Notes: generated by a model not told the origin, from the letters alone. A stretch of DNA of 64,000 nt from Sporosarcina sp. HYO08 (GCF_001563475.1 NZ_LPUT01000001.1:1-64000); one strand, 5' to 3'; shown: positions 51,574 to 61,860, numbered from the stretch's first letter. Made by a program: numbers and translations.

Positions 51574-52803
51574 ATGATGATCACGAAGACTTCAAACGTA
51601 AAACGCATCTCGCGTAAAAATATCGTCTCGCCAAAGGGCTTTAAAGCAGCCGGTATCCATTGTGGATTGAAATATAGAAAAAGTGATTTAGCGCTGCTTG
51701 TCAGTGAAGTTCCGGCAAATGTAGCCGGCGTTTTTACAACAAATGCCTTTCAAGCTGCACCGTTACTTGTGACAAAAAGTGTTGTGAAAGAAACAGGTAA
51801 AATGCAAGCAGTCCTTATTAACTCGGGGAACGCGAACGCATGTACAGGGGCTCAAGGGATGAAAGATGCCCTTGAAATGCAACAGTTGGCGGCAGAGAAG
51901 CTTGGTATCTCGCCAAATCTAGTCGGGGTTGCGTCAACAGGTGTGATCGGGGAGTTATTGAACATGGAGCCGATTCATAAAGGCATTCAAAAAATCCAAC
52001 CGTGCAGTACGATTGAAGGATCGATACAATTTTCGCAGGCCATTTTAACAACAGATACAGTCACGAAAAACGTTGCCTACAGTACAGTCATCGACGGTAA
52101 AGAAGTCGTCATTGCAGGAACGGCAAAAGGTTCCGGTATGATCGAGCCGAATATGGCAACAATGCTCGCTTTTGTCACAACAGATGCAAACATTGAATCT
52201 GTCCATTTACAAGGCGCTTTAAAATCGATTACCGATTTAACGTATAATTCAATCACGGTCGATGGCGACACATCGACAAATGACATGGTGCTCGTCATGG
52301 CAAATGGATTGGCTGGAAATCAATCACTCACGCCGGCGCATCCGGATTGGGAAGCATTTGTTGAAGCATTGCATGCAGTGTCCCAAGATCTTGCAAAAAT
52401 GATCGCAAAGGACGGGGAAGGGGCAACAAAGCTCGTTGAAACTGAAGTAACTGGTGCAGAGACAGATGCAGAGGCGCGAATGATTGCAAAAACCGTTGTC
52501 GGTTCGCCGCTTGTGAAAACGGCTGTTTTCGGCAGTGATGCCAACTGGGGGCGTATTATTGCCGCTGTCGGACGAAGCGGTGCCAAAATCGATCCGAATG
52601 CAATTGAAATTTTAATTGGCACGACGACAGTCGTAAAGAATGGTACACCTGTACCGTTTTCAGAGGAAAAATTGCTCGTTTATCTCAAGCAGCCAGAAGT
52701 GAAGTTTACCGTTCATCTTAACAAAGGACTTGGGAAAGGGATCGCGTGGGGGTGTGATTTGACATATGAGTACGTCCAAATTAACGGAACATACCGTACG
52801 TAA
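51574..52803 (+). CDS. argJ: bifunctional glutamate N-acetyltransferase/amino-acid acetyltransferase
   Basis: The 409-residue precursor cleaves itself before the catalytic threonine in EPNMATMLAF (Thr about residue 195). Other blocks are GKMQAVLINSGNANACTG and GSDANWGRIIAAVGRSGA. It transfers the acetyl group from acetylornithine to glutamate, closing the cyclic arginine pathway, and may also use acetyl-CoA. It follows argC by 13 bases with AGGGAGGAAGAGG ahead of the ATG. The end overlaps argB. Confidence 0.9.
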   Translation: MMITKTSNVKRISRKNIVSPKGFKAAGIHCGLKYRKSDLALLVSEVPANVAGVFTTNAFQAAPLLVTKSVVKETGKMQAVLINSGNANACTGAQGMKDALEMQQLAAEKLGISPNLVGVASTGVIGELLNMEPIHKGIQKIQPCSTIEGSIQFSQAILTTDTVTKNVAYSTVIDGKEVVIAGTAKGSGMIEPNMATMLAFVTTDANIESVHLQGALKSITDLTYNSITVDGDTSTNDMVLVMANGLAGNQSLTPAHPDWEAFVEALHAVSQDLAKMIAKDGEGATKLVETEVTGAETDAEARMIAKTVVGSPLVKTAVFGSDANWGRIIAAVGRSGAKIDPNAIEILIGTTTVVKNGTPVPFSEEKLLVYLKQPEVKFTVHLNKGLGKGIAWGCDLTYEYVQINGTYRT

Positions 52804-53545
52804 ACGAATGGTCATTAAGCTTGGGGGAAGCATGCTGGAAGGCATGGACGAAGCATTTTTCGTCAACTTGAAAAAAATGATCGAGGAAGGTCATGAAATG
52901 ATGATCGTTCATGGGGGCGGTCCAGCGATCAATAAGGCGCTCGCAGATCATCAAGTAACGTCATCCGTACGCAATGGGATCCGTGTGACATCTAAGGAAG
53001 CGGTTGACATCGTGCAAGCAACATTAATCGGCCAAGTGAATCCTGCGCTCGTTCATGGATTGAATGCTCATGGCATCCAAAGCATTGGGTTAAGCGGTTA
53101 TGATGGAAATCTATTCACATGCAAACTATTAGATGAAGCATTGTATGGTTATGTGGGAGAAATACAGCACGTTCAAACAACAATCCTAGATTCATTGTTA
53201 CAAGCAAATTTCGTTCCGGTTATTTCATGCATCGGGGCGGCATCGAATGGGTCGCCGTTAAACATTAACGCCGATACCGTTGCGAGTCAAATTGCACTCG
53301 CGACGGGCGCTGACAGTTTACTATTCGTGACAGATACGCCTGGCATTCAAATAGAGGAAACAACACAGCAACATGTGTTAGCTACGGATATTACAAAATG
53401 GATTGCATCCGGTGACATTTATGGCGGTATGATTCCGAAAGTCGAAGGCGCACTTGCGTGTATCGATGCGGGCATACCTTCCGTACAAATCGTCGGGCAA
53501 CAGCTTTCGGGAACGGTTATTCAAGGGGAGGGGGTTTTGTCTTGA
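52766..53545 (+). CDS. argB: acetylglutamate kinase
   Basis: The 259-residue kinase phosphorylates N-acetylglutamate. It has the KLGGSMLEG start, MIVHGGGPAINK, and VTDTPGI and GGMIPKVEGAL near the C-terminus. The start at 52766 overlaps argJ by 38 bases and uses a weak site (GGGGGTGTGA), suggesting coupling; an ATG at 52808 would begin closer to the glycine motif. It overlaps argD by four bases. Confidence 0.88.
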   Translation: MSTSKLTEHTVRKRMVIKLGGSMLEGMDEAFFVNLKKMIEEGHEMMIVHGGGPAINKALADHQVTSSVRNGIRVTSKEAVDIVQATLIGQVNPALVHGLNAHGIQSIGLSGYDGNLFTCKLLDEALYGYVGEIQHVQTTILDSLLQANFVPVISCIGAASNGSPLNINADTVASQIALATGADSLLFVTDTPGIQIEETTQQHVLATDITKWIASGDIYGGMIPKVEGALACIDAGIPSVQIVGQQLSGTVIQGEGVLS

Positions 53546-54690
53546 GTCATTTATTTCAAAACTACGGCAAGCGTCGTGTGCCGATCGTCAGTGGAAAAGG
53601 GACGATTGTAACGGACGACAAAGGAAAAAACTATTTAGATTTTACGAGTGGCATTGCTGTTGTCAGCCTTGGTCATGCGCATCCTGAACTAGTTAAAACA
53701 TTGCAGGAACAAAGCGAAAAGCTTTGGCATATTTCGAACCTGTTTGATATTCCTGCGCAGGAGCAACTTGCAGAAGCATTGGTAGATCAAACGCCATTCG
53801 ATCACGCATTTTTCTGTAATAGCGGCGCCGAGGCGAATGAAGCGGCGATTAAGCTTGCACGAAAACATACGGGGAAACATACAATCATTACTTTCGAACA
53901 ATCGTTTCATGGGCGTACGTTCGGCGCGATGTCTGCAACAGGTCAGGAAAAAGTGCGCCAAGGATTTGGACCGTTGCTTGAAACGTTCCGAACGATTCCT
54001 TACAATGACCTTGCACAATTGGAAGCGGCGATTGATGATGACGTTGCGGCGATTATGTTGGAAGTCATTCAAGGCGAAGGCGGTGTCAATGCAATTGACT
54101 CGGCATTTGCACAAGCGATTACAGATGTCTGTAAAGCAAAGGATATTTTGTTGATCGTCGATGAAGTACAAACCGGCATTGGCCGAACAGGAACGTGTTA
54201 TGCCTTTGAACAAACGCCTTTACAGCCAGACATTGTGACGTTAGCAAAAGGACTGGGTGGTGGGTTTCCAATCGGTGCGATGCTCGGGAAAGCGGCACTT
54301 TTCCCATCTTTTGGAGCAGGTACGCATGGCACCACATTCGGCGGGAATCCACTCGCGGTGTCTGTAGCCAAAACTGTAGTGGATATCGTATGTCAACCGT
54401 CTTTCTTGAAAGAAGTCAACGACAAGTCAGCCTATTTGATCAAAAAGCTTACAGAAGCTTTGCCGAACGATCACTATTCCATTCGCGGAAAAGGTTTGCT
54501 ACTTGGCATCCACTGTGAACAAGAAGTGGCTCCGTTTATTCAACAAGCAGAGCAGGAAGGATTATTGCTCGTTCAAGCGGGGACGAATGTCATTCGATTA
54601 TTACCGCCCCTCACTGTATCAAAGGATGAAATCGATCAGGCAGTGGCCGTCATTTCAACCGTGTTGTTAGGGGAAAAAGCAATCATATAA
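53542..54690 (+). CDS. argD: acetylornithine aminotransferase
   Basis: The 382-residue pyridoxal-phosphate enzyme has FCNSGAEANEAAIKLARKHT, the SFHGRTFGAMSATGQ block, LIVDEVQTGIGRTG and the cofactor lysine in TLAKGLGGGFPIGAML. It transfers an amino group between acetylornithine and 2-oxoglutarate. The TTG at 53542 overlaps the argB stop (TTGA) and follows AGGGGAGGGGG. Longer frames to 53458 lie inside argB. Confidence 0.9.
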   Translation: MSHLFQNYGKRRVPIVSGKGTIVTDDKGKNYLDFTSGIAVVSLGHAHPELVKTLQEQSEKLWHISNLFDIPAQEQLAEALVDQTPFDHAFFCNSGAEANEAAIKLARKHTGKHTIITFEQSFHGRTFGAMSATGQEKVRQGFGPLLETFRTIPYNDLAQLEAAIDDDVAAIMLEVIQGEGGVNAIDSAFAQAITDVCKAKDILLIVDEVQTGIGRTGTCYAFEQTPLQPDIVTLAKGLGGGFPIGAMLGKAALFPSFGAGTHGTTFGGNPLAVSVAKTVVDIVCQPSFLKEVNDKSAYLIKKLTEALPNDHYSIRGKGLLLGIHCEQEVAPFIQQAEQEGLLLVQAGTNVIRLLPPLTVSKDEIDQAVAVISTVLLGEKAII

Positions 54691-54766
54691 GGCAGGTGCA
54701 GAAAGGATTTTTGAATTAAAGTGCTCAGCGAATCACTATTCAAAAGACCTTTTTGTAAGATACCTT

Positions 54767-54804
54767 AAAACGTAAGCAGTCCACAGAGGGGGACTGCTTA
54801 CGTT
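54767..54804 (+). terminator. terminator after argD (copy 1)
   Basis: AAACGTAAGCAGTCC pairs with GGGACTGCTTACGTTT around ACAGAGG. Confidence 0.8.
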
Positions 54805-54930
54805 TCAGCCTGTTGAGAAACGCTCGCATCCGTCGTTGCTCGTCTCGCTCGTCCGCTCATGAACTTTAGTTCTATTCGCGTCTTCGCTCGACTTCGCGCC
54901 TAGGCTGACAAGCGTTTTCAACCAGGCTGA
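54805..54930. repeat. imperfect palindromic element, 126 bp
   Basis: The ends TCAGCCTGTTGAGAAACGCT and AGCGTTTTCAACCAGGCTGA are imperfect inverted copies. The inside is rich in CGCTC/GCTCG and contains the small palindrome GAACTTTAGTTC. It has no coding capacity and lies between two matching terminators, so it may be a MITE-like or structured-RNA element. Confidence 0.6.
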
Positions 54931-55004
54931 AGAGATACCTGATAATCATATTATCTTTTAAAAAAGTATTGGCAAATTCGAAAAACGACTTTATCTATAC
55001 TTTG

Positions 55005-55042
55005 ACGTAGGCAGTCCACAGAGGGGGGCTGCTTATGTTTTT
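55005..55042 (+). terminator. terminator copy 2
   Basis: ACGTAGGCAGTCC pairs with GGGCTGCTTATGT followed by TTTTTT. The sequence is nearly the same as the terminator at 54767. Confidence 0.75.
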
Positions 55043-55169
55043 TTATGGGAGTAAACAAGCATCGTTCCTCTCGGTGTTTTATTTGTTTGAAAAATAAAGC
55101 TGTACAGAATACCTATTTTTCGGTACGTTAATAGATACATAGTTTATGGGGAAGGGTGGTAGGTTGCTA

Positions 55170-56711
55170 ATGAAAAAATGGTTTGTCGTATTGATCTCCA
55201 TCGTTTTCGTCTTTACGGGATTCGGTTCTGCTTCTGCGGCACCGTTATTTACGGACGTAAAAGATAATTATTGGGTGAAGGCCGAAATGGACTTTTTGGC
55301 CGAAAAAGGAATCATTACACCTAATCCAAACGAGCGCTTCGGTGTGAACGATGAGATTACAAGATTGGAAGCCTCAACGATGATTGTGAAAGCACTCGGG
55401 CTTGAAACAGAAAATCGTCCGGCACCGAATTTTATTGATGTTTTGCCTGAGGATGAAAGTTACGACATCATCGCCGCGATCGTTGATGAAGGCATTATGG
55501 TAGGAAATAACAACGGCCAATTCATGCCGCAAAAGTCTTTAACGCGGGCAGAAATGGCGAAAATTCTTGTGATTGCATTTGATTTGAAAGGAACGTCCGA
55601 CTACAATTTTCGGGACATTCCGACAACTTATTGGGGTTCACCGTTTATCAAAACGTTATTTGCGAATGAAGTGACGACGGGTTATGAAAATAACACGTAT
55701 AAACCGGGCGCTTTTTTGACTAAATCACATTTCGCAATTTTTCTCGCAAGAATATTAAACCCGGAATTTAAGCAGCCATTTGCTTGTTATCAACCGGATA
55801 ATGCGAAAACATATGTTGTAGATGTCCAGGTGACTTCATTATGGAAAGAGCCGAATAAAGCGCGAAAGGTCGATCAGCCTTCACTTTCCAAACCTGTCGA
55901 TATGGCTAAATGGACGAAAAGCATGACGACGGCGCAAAAGCAGTGGCTTGTCGGGAAAGTGGATACACAAGCGTTGTATGGACAAGAAGTTTCCATTTTA
56001 AAAACAAGCGGCAATTGGGTGCAAATTGCCGTGAAAGATCAATATGTCCCACATCAAAAAGCTGGTTATCCAGGTTGGGTGCCGAAATCTCATATTACGG
56101 AGCAGTATCCAAACTATAAAAATTGTCCAATTGCAGTTGTAGATGTTCCAATCGCTAGTCTTTATCACGATGCGAATACAAGCAGGAAGTTCATGGATAT
56201 TAGCTATACGACCATTCTGCCGATCATAAAGGAAGAAGGCAATTGGCTGCACGTGCAAACCCCTGCGAATGGTGTGAAATATTTACGAAAACAAGATGTA
56301 AAAACATTTCAAAATTACGCATCCATTCCAAAACCTACACAGAAAGATATTGTGAATGACGCCAAGATGTTCATGGGGCTGCCGTATTTGTGGGCCGGCA
56401 CATCCGGTTTCGGCTTCGATTGCTCAGGGATCATTCATTCTGTTTATAAAAATCACGGCATTCTCATTCCACGAGATTCTTTCGTGCAAGCGGTGAATGG
56501 GAAACCTGTTGCGAAAAATCAGCTGCAAGCTGGGGATTTGGTATTTTTCGCCTACAGTGGCGGAAAAGGAAAAGTGTATCATGTGGGCCTATACATTGGA
56601 AATGGACAAATGCTGCATGCACCGAATTCATTGAAAAAAGTAGAAATTATTTCGCTTAATACAGGTGTATATAAAACAAACTACGCCGGTGCAAGACGTT
56701 ATTTACAATAA
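55170..56711 (+). CDS. secreted SLH-domain and NlpC/P60 cell wall hydrolase
   Basis: The 513-residue protein has a signal peptide cleaved near ASA-AP (residue about 24). Three SLH domains at about 27-195 (LFTDVKDNYWVKAEMDFLAE, then FRDIPTTYWGSPFIKTL) should bind wall polymers. A linker with two SH3-like segments follows. The C-terminal NlpC/P60 domain has Cys in FGFDCSGIIHS (about residue 418), His in VYHVGLYIG and a second His in MLHAPNS. It should cleave peptidoglycan stem peptides at the cell surface. The ATG at 55170 starts the signal peptide. Confidence 0.88.
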   Translation: MKKWFVVLISIVFVFTGFGSASAAPLFTDVKDNYWVKAEMDFLAEKGIITPNPNERFGVNDEITRLEASTMIVKALGLETENRPAPNFIDVLPEDESYDIIAAIVDEGIMVGNNNGQFMPQKSLTRAEMAKILVIAFDLKGTSDYNFRDIPTTYWGSPFIKTLFANEVTTGYENNTYKPGAFLTKSHFAIFLARILNPEFKQPFACYQPDNAKTYVVDVQVTSLWKEPNKARKVDQPSLSKPVDMAKWTKSMTTAQKQWLVGKVDTQALYGQEVSILKTSGNWVQIAVKDQYVPHQKAGYPGWVPKSHITEQYPNYKNCPIAVVDVPIASLYHDANTSRKFMDISYTTILPIIKEEGNWLHVQTPANGVKYLRKQDVKTFQNYASIPKPTQKDIVNDAKMFMGLPYLWAGTSGFGFDCSGIIHSVYKNHGILIPRDSFVQAVNGKPVAKNQLQAGDLVFFAYSGGKGKVYHVGLYIGNGQMLHAPNSLKKVEIISLNTGVYKTNYAGARRYLQ

Positions 56712-56714
56712 ACC

Positions 56715-56772
56715 AAGATGGGGCTGTCCCAGAAGTGCTTGGCACTTCGTTTTGGGACACCCCCATCTTTTA
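56715..56772 (+). repeat. dispersed palindrome acting as terminator after the wall-hydrolase gene
   Basis: AAGATGGGGCTGTCCCAGAAGTGC pairs with the matching right arm ending CCCCATCTT, core TTG, and is followed by TTA. It is the most symmetric copy of the family. Confidence 0.8.
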
Positions 56773-56912
56773 TTTACCCAATAAACCCCAGAAATGTATT
56801 CAAATTTCCTTCATAAATGTCGGATTTTGCCGGTGATTCCAATGATTAACCTTTTCAAATGAAATGAAATTCATTATAATAAATGTATAAATTTCGAAGG
56901 AGATGGGAACGC

Positions 56913-58631
56913 TTGAAATTTAGTTTTGCCTCAAAGATTGTCATTCTAGTCCTCTTAGTCATTGGAATCGTGGGTATGATCGGATGGTCAATTTTTGGCG
57001 CAAATCAAGGCATTGCAATTTCTTTTTCTGAAATGGAAAAGACCATTCAAGCTGAGCATGGGCCATCTGTCCAATTGAAAGAACTATCGGATGGAACGTT
57101 GTACTTACAAACTGCTGATCAGTTGTACGTGACAAAGGTTCGTCCACACAGTCAAATTGTTGAACAACTTGTCGGAAAATATAATATTTCATATATATAT
57201 AGTGATTCTAGTTCATACAGCGGATGGATTCTTGCTGGGTTCGTCATTATTGCGATTGCGGTTTTAATTGTTCTGCATCGTAAAGGGAAAATCGGCATTG
57301 GTGCTTCATCCATGAAAAACAGTGCCGCTAAATCGACGCCGCTGCCAAATATCCGTTTACAAGATGTTGGCGGGCTTCCAGAAGAAATGAAGGAAGAAAT
57401 TCTTCAGACGTTATCCATTGTGAAAGATCCGAAACGATCTGCACAAATTGGCATTGAGCCACCGAAAGGCATCCTTTTATATGGACCTCCGGGAACAGGG
57501 AAAACGATGCTTGCCCAAGCAATTGCAAAAGAAATTGGCGCAACATTTTTCTCTTCAAGCGGCGCTGCTTTTACTGAATTATTCGTAGGGGTTGGTGCCT
57601 CTCGTGTTCGAACATTGTTTCAAAATGCAAGAAAGCATAAACCCGCTGTTATTTTTATAGATGAAGTCGATGCGCTTGCTGCCAAGCGAAAAGCACATGG
57701 CGGGGAAGAAGCGGAAAAAACATTGACAGAGCTTTTAGTACAATTAGATGGCGGTAATGACAATGCTGGTATTTTATTTATTGCCGCAACAAACCGAAAA
57801 GACCTGTTAGACGATGCATTTTTACGTCCAGGCCGTATTGACTTTACTTTCCAAGTTCCTTTGCCAGATACAAACGGCAGAAGGGAAATTATCGATATTC
57901 ATACGAAAGGCAAGCGATTGGCGCAAGAAGTATATGCATCGCTGGATGTGCTTGCAGAAAGTACATCCGGTTTTTCAGGTGCCGAACTTGGCTCGTTATT
58001 TGAAACGGCGAGCCGCCGTGCAATCCGGGACGGTCGTGAAGTCATCGATAAGGATGATTTAGATTTTGCGATTGATCGTACCATTCTCGGCAGTACGTCA
58101 CGCACACTTAATAATATCGAAACGAAGCGCCGTGTTGCAATCCATGAATCGGGTCACGCCTTAGTAGCAGCTGTTACAAAACCTGGTTCTGTTCGAAAAG
58201 CAACGATTATTCCGCGCGGACAAGCGCTTGGATATGTAGCGCCGATTCAAAAAGAACTGCATTTATCGACCTATAGTGAATTGTTCGATCAAGTTTGTAT
58301 GATTTTAGCGGGAGGCGTCGCGGAACGTACAGTTCTTGGTGAGCATAGCATCGGCGTTAGTGGAGATGTGAAGCAGGCGCAAGATATCATTAAACAAATG
58401 GTCGATACAGGTCTTCTGTCTGACGGATTTACGTTGACGTTTAATGAAAGCAGAAAAGAAGTGAAAATGCAGGAAATTTTTGATCTAGCGCTTCTAAAAA
58501 CGGAGCAGCTTATTAAAGAACATGCAAACGAGTTCGATCGGTTAGTCGAAGCGTTAATGCAAAAAGAAACGTTAGATGGTACTGAAGTGCAAGAAATTGT
58601 TTCACCAAAAGAAGAACTTGTTGTTGGCTAA
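56913..58631 (+). CDS. FtsH-like AAA ATPase metalloprotease with a short extracytoplasmic domain
   Basis: The 572-residue protein has a first membrane helix at about residues 7-27, an extracytoplasmic domain of only about 70 residues, and a second helix near 102-121. The AAA module has Walker A GPPGTGKT (191-198), Walker [10 protein letters not shown] and [18 protein letters not shown]. The peptidase has HESGH (411-415). It degrades membrane proteins with ATP and zinc. It is shorter than the housekeeping FtsH (about 640-680) and sits far from hpt/tilS-type neighbours, so it is likely a paralogue. The TTG at 56913 follows AAGGAG. Confidence 0.82.
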   Translation: MKFSFASKIVILVLLVIGIVGMIGWSIFGANQGIAISFSEMEKTIQAEHGPSVQLKELSDGTLYLQTADQLYVTKVRPHSQIVEQLVGKYNISYIYSDSSSYSGWILAGFVIIAIAVLIVLHRKGKIGIGASSMKNSAAKSTPLPNIRLQDVGGLPEEMKEEILQTLSIVKDPKRSAQIGIEPPKGILLYGPPGTGKTMLAQAIAKEIGATFFSSSGAAFTELFVGVGASRVRTLFQNARKHKPAVIFIDEVDALAAKRKAHGGEEAEKTLTELLVQLDGGNDNAGILFIAATNRKDLLDDAFLRPGRIDFTFQVPLPDTNGRREIIDIHTKGKRLAQEVYASLDVLAESTSGFSGAELGSLFETASRRAIRDGREVIDKDDLDFAIDRTILGSTSRTLNNIETKRRVAIHESGHALVAAVTKPGSVRKATIIPRGQALGYVAPIQKELHLSTYSELFDQVCMILAGGVAERTVLGEHSIGVSGDVKQAQDIIKQMVDTGLLSDGFTLTFNESRKEVKMQEIFDLALLKTEQLIKEHANEFDRLVEALMQKETLDGTEVQEIVSPKEELVVG

Positions 58632-58634
58632 TTG

Positions 58635-58672
58635 AAAAAACAGAAGGGGTTTCGTTTCCCTTCTGTTTTTGT
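58635..58672 (+). terminator. terminator after the FtsH-like gene
   Basis: AAAACAGAAGGG pairs with CCCTTCTGTTTT followed by TG. Confidence 0.8.
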
Positions 58673-58699
58673 TATGCGTGCATTTCCCAACAGTCTTGT

Positions 58700-58727
58700 A
58701 TAGTTCTTACGATTGGCTTCATACTAT
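58700..58727 (+). promoter_or_regulatory. mother-cell sigma (SigE/SigK-type) promoter
   Basis: ATA (58700-58702), a 17-base spacer and CATACTAT (58720-58727) fit the SigE -10 CATACANT at seven of eight positions, just before the coat-like gene pair. It suggests expression during sporulation. Confidence 0.5.
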
Positions 58728-58756
58728 GCAAAATGGCAGAAGGAGGAGACGACACG

Positions 58757-59595
<839 letters not shown>

Positions 59596-59599
<4 letters not shown>

Positions 59600-59907
59600 C
59601 GGCAAAGAAAATAGAAAATCCTAAAACACCATTACCAGAAAAAGCCATGCAAAATGATTATGACTTGATGAAAAATTTACTGTCCATAGAGAAATCATTA
59701 CAAGAAACGTATTTGTCAGCCATACAGCAAGTAAGTCATGAAAAGCTTTACTCCACTACATTCGCCCTATTAAAAGCCACATCCGAACAGTATCGAAAAA
59801 TTTTCGATTTAATGTTTACGCACGGTTGGGTTTCTTTAACACCCGCGCCCTCAGAAGAAGTGAAAGCTGTTAAAGAAGAGTATGAACAAATGAAGCAGCA
59901 ATTATAA
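59596..59907 (+). CDS. CotF-like spore coat protein
   Basis: The 103-residue protein has the CotF/coat-family helical bundle: ALPEKAMQNDYDLMKNLL-type start (here PLPEKAMQNDYDLMKNLLSI), then SLQETYLSAIQQVSHEKLYS and SEQYRKIFDLMFTHGWVSL. Related proteins are found in the coat or under it in Bacillus spores. It is coded in an overlapping pair with the polyglutamine protein, whose C-terminal domain it resembles. Confidence 0.75.
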
Positions 59908-59927
59908 TAAAGATCAATTATGTCTGA

Positions 59928-59965
59928 GCCGTAAAAGCAACGTGCTTTTAGGGCTTTTATTATGT
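59928..59965 (+). terminator. terminator after the coat-like pair
   Basis: GCCGTAAAAGC pairs with GCTTTTAGGGC, then TTTTATT. The stem has a two-base mismatch. Confidence 0.6.
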
Positions 59966-60032
59966 AAAACGGACAATGATTCGCTATAATTAGATGGTTA
60001 TCGACAAAAAAATAAGTAGCGAGGTGAATTAC

Positions 60033-60464
60033 GTGCCGCAGCACCATCCAACATCAGGTGGAAAAAAGGTTTATTTTGAAATATTAGGGGATACCATTCT
60101 GCCAAAGTCATTAATCATTGCGATTATTTTTAATATCCTCGTAAGTTTAGGGGCATACAATCTTGGGCTTCGATTTTTTTCAACTGTCGCGAGTGAAAAT
60201 ATGGTAACATCTTATTCGCTCCTCGTAGGCATTTTAGGAGGATTATTTTCATTATTCATCTGTTCTCTTGTCTTCAAACCGAACCGCAAATTAGTAGAGG
60301 AACAATCTTCTGTCAACGGTATGCGAGAGGCTTTTCATGATTTGAATTTAAACCCGCATGAAGAACTCCAATATATAGAAAATGATCCAATCACGAAAAA
60401 GGAATTAGAAGAGCTAGGGATTTATGAACAATTTAAAGCCCTTGAACGGGAGAGTCGAAAATGA
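60033..60464 (+). CDS. small membrane protein paired with a TctA-like permease
   Basis: The 143-residue protein has two membrane helices (about residues 28-48 and 60-82) and a charged C-terminal tail (EELQYIENDPITKKELEELG). It is coded four bases overlapping the TctA-like permease, where TctB would be expected, but it has only two obvious helices and is not a clear TctB. The GTG at 60033 with GAGGTG is chosen. It might be a small subunit of the permease. Confidence 0.55.
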   Translation: MPQHHPTSGGKKVYFEILGDTILPKSLIIAIIFNILVSLGAYNLGLRFFSTVASENMVTSYSLLVGILGGLFSLFICSLVFKPNRKLVEEQSSVNGMREAFHDLNLNPHEELQYIENDPITKKELEELGIYEQFKALERESRK

Positions 60465-61816
60465 GTTTACTCGTAACTGTAATTTTATTTGCTTTAATTG
60501 GAGCTGTGGTATTTACATTAATCGGCCTTGTTTCTGGAACTGATGAAACAGCAATTATGGTACCGCTGACGTTATTAGTTATTTTATTAGGTGCGCCGCC
60601 CGCAGCGGTATTTTCTTTCTTTATGGCGGGGGTCCTTGCTAAACATTTAACCCATGCGGTGCCAACTGCTTTAATGGGTATTCCCGGCGATACGCTGGCA
60701 GTTCCGTTAATTGACCATGCGGATACGCTTCGAAGGATGGGCATGCCGCATATTGCCCTACGGAAAATGATTTCTGGCGGTATTATTGGTGCCTTTATTG
60801 CCTTGCCGACGGCTGTTTTATTAGGACATTTTTTAGGACAGTTTGCGGATTTCTTTAAAGCTTCAGCAGGCATTATTTTTACACTTGCTGCCATTTTAAT
60901 TGCCTATTTTTCAAAAGGAAAATGGGTAAGTGTCTTAATGATTTTGCCATTTGCTTTTTTGATTAAAAGTTTAAATCTGATTAGTTTTTCGATTTTGGAT
61001 AAAAATTTGGCGATCAGCTTTTTCTTAGGCATTGCCATTGGTCCGATGTTTTCTGACATTCTCATCGCGTCGTCTTCGGCGGCACAGCATTCTGTTAGAA
61101 AGCATAAGCCAAAAGAATATCATTTGGCGCCGGAAACCAAAGCTTGGAAAGGCTTCTTCCCGAATCCATTAAAAATCTTATCTAGCAGACAGCAAGCATT
61201 CACAGCAATTACGGGCTTTATTTCCTCATTAACATTCGTCTTTAGTCCGGTCGGGATGACGTCACTAATGGGGGAAGCGGTCGCTTCACGAACAAAAGGT
61301 GCTTATAAAAAGTCAACAACAAGCTTATCAGTCATGAACGGCGTAACAGAATCAACGTATATTGCAGAAACAATTATCCCGCTTATTGCATTTGGGATTC
61401 CATTAAGTCCAGTCGCGCTCGGACCGGCATCACCACTTTTTAATGCACCGCCGGTCTTCACGGTCGATCCGATCAATAATTTGCATACTCATTTAACAGC
61501 GTGGGAATTTTTTATTTATGGAGCGATTGGATTAGGTGTAGCTTCTTTAATTGCCTATCCGTTTTCAATGAATTATGCAAGAAAAGCTTCTGTCCTTGTT
61601 ATGAAATTCATTAGCCAAGAAGCCATTATTGCAATGTTTATTGGCCTTGCCTGTTTACTAGCCTTTCATGAAGGGCAGCTTGTCGGTATCTTTGTTACAT
61701 TTACGGTTGCGGCGGTAGGAGGATTAATGAACCGTATATTAGGCATTGGCGCTGGTGTTCAATTCATGATCTTCTATGCGTCGGCGTGGATTATGATGAA
61801 ATTGTTTGGAATATAA
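60461..61816 (+). CDS. divergent TctA-like permease
   Basis: The 451-residue protein has about eleven membrane helices. The blocks TDETAIMVPLTLLVILLGAPP and IPLIAFGIPLSPVALGPASP occupy the same places as the PGxGxT repeats of TctA, but the consensus glycines differ, and the length is shorter by 50 residues. It belongs to the tripartite tricarboxylate permease superfamily by overall layout. No TctC receptor is adjacent, so its mode of action is unclear. Confidence 0.65.
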   Translation: MSLLVTVILFALIGAVVFTLIGLVSGTDETAIMVPLTLLVILLGAPPAAVFSFFMAGVLAKHLTHAVPTALMGIPGDTLAVPLIDHADTLRRMGMPHIALRKMISGGIIGAFIALPTAVLLGHFLGQFADFFKASAGIIFTLAAILIAYFSKGKWVSVLMILPFAFLIKSLNLISFSILDKNLAISFFLGIAIGPMFSDILIASSSAAQHSVRKHKPKEYHLAPETKAWKGFFPNPLKILSSRQQAFTAITGFISSLTFVFSPVGMTSLMGEAVASRTKGAYKKSTTSLSVMNGVTESTYIAETIIPLIAFGIPLSPVALGPASPLFNAPPVFTVDPINNLHTHLTAWEFFIYGAIGLGVASLIAYPFSMNYARKASVLVMKFISQEAIIAMFIGLACLLAFHEGQLVGIFVTFTVAAVGGLMNRILGIGAGVQFMIFYASAWIMMKLFGI

Positions 61817-61821
61817 GCGTG

Positions 61822-61860
61822 AAAAAACTCCATCGTGATTGAGCGATGGAGTTTTCTTTG
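61822..61860. terminator. bidirectional terminator between convergent genes
   Basis: AAAACTCCATCG pairs with CGATGGAGTTTT; both strands have T-runs around it. Confidence 0.8.

Larger units (their letters stand above)
54691..55169. other. intergenic region with twin terminators and an imperfect palindrome
   Basis: The stretch holds the terminators at 54767 and 55005, which share ACGTA-GCAGTCCACAGAGGGGG. Between them lies the palindromic element at 54805-54930. No gene is seen, and the promoter of the wall-hydrolase gene should be in the last 120 bases. Confidence 0.6.

Noticed and set aside
53689-54213. 174-codon minus-strand frame inside argD
   Set aside because: Antisense shadow of argD with cysteine/arginine-rich low-quality sequence.
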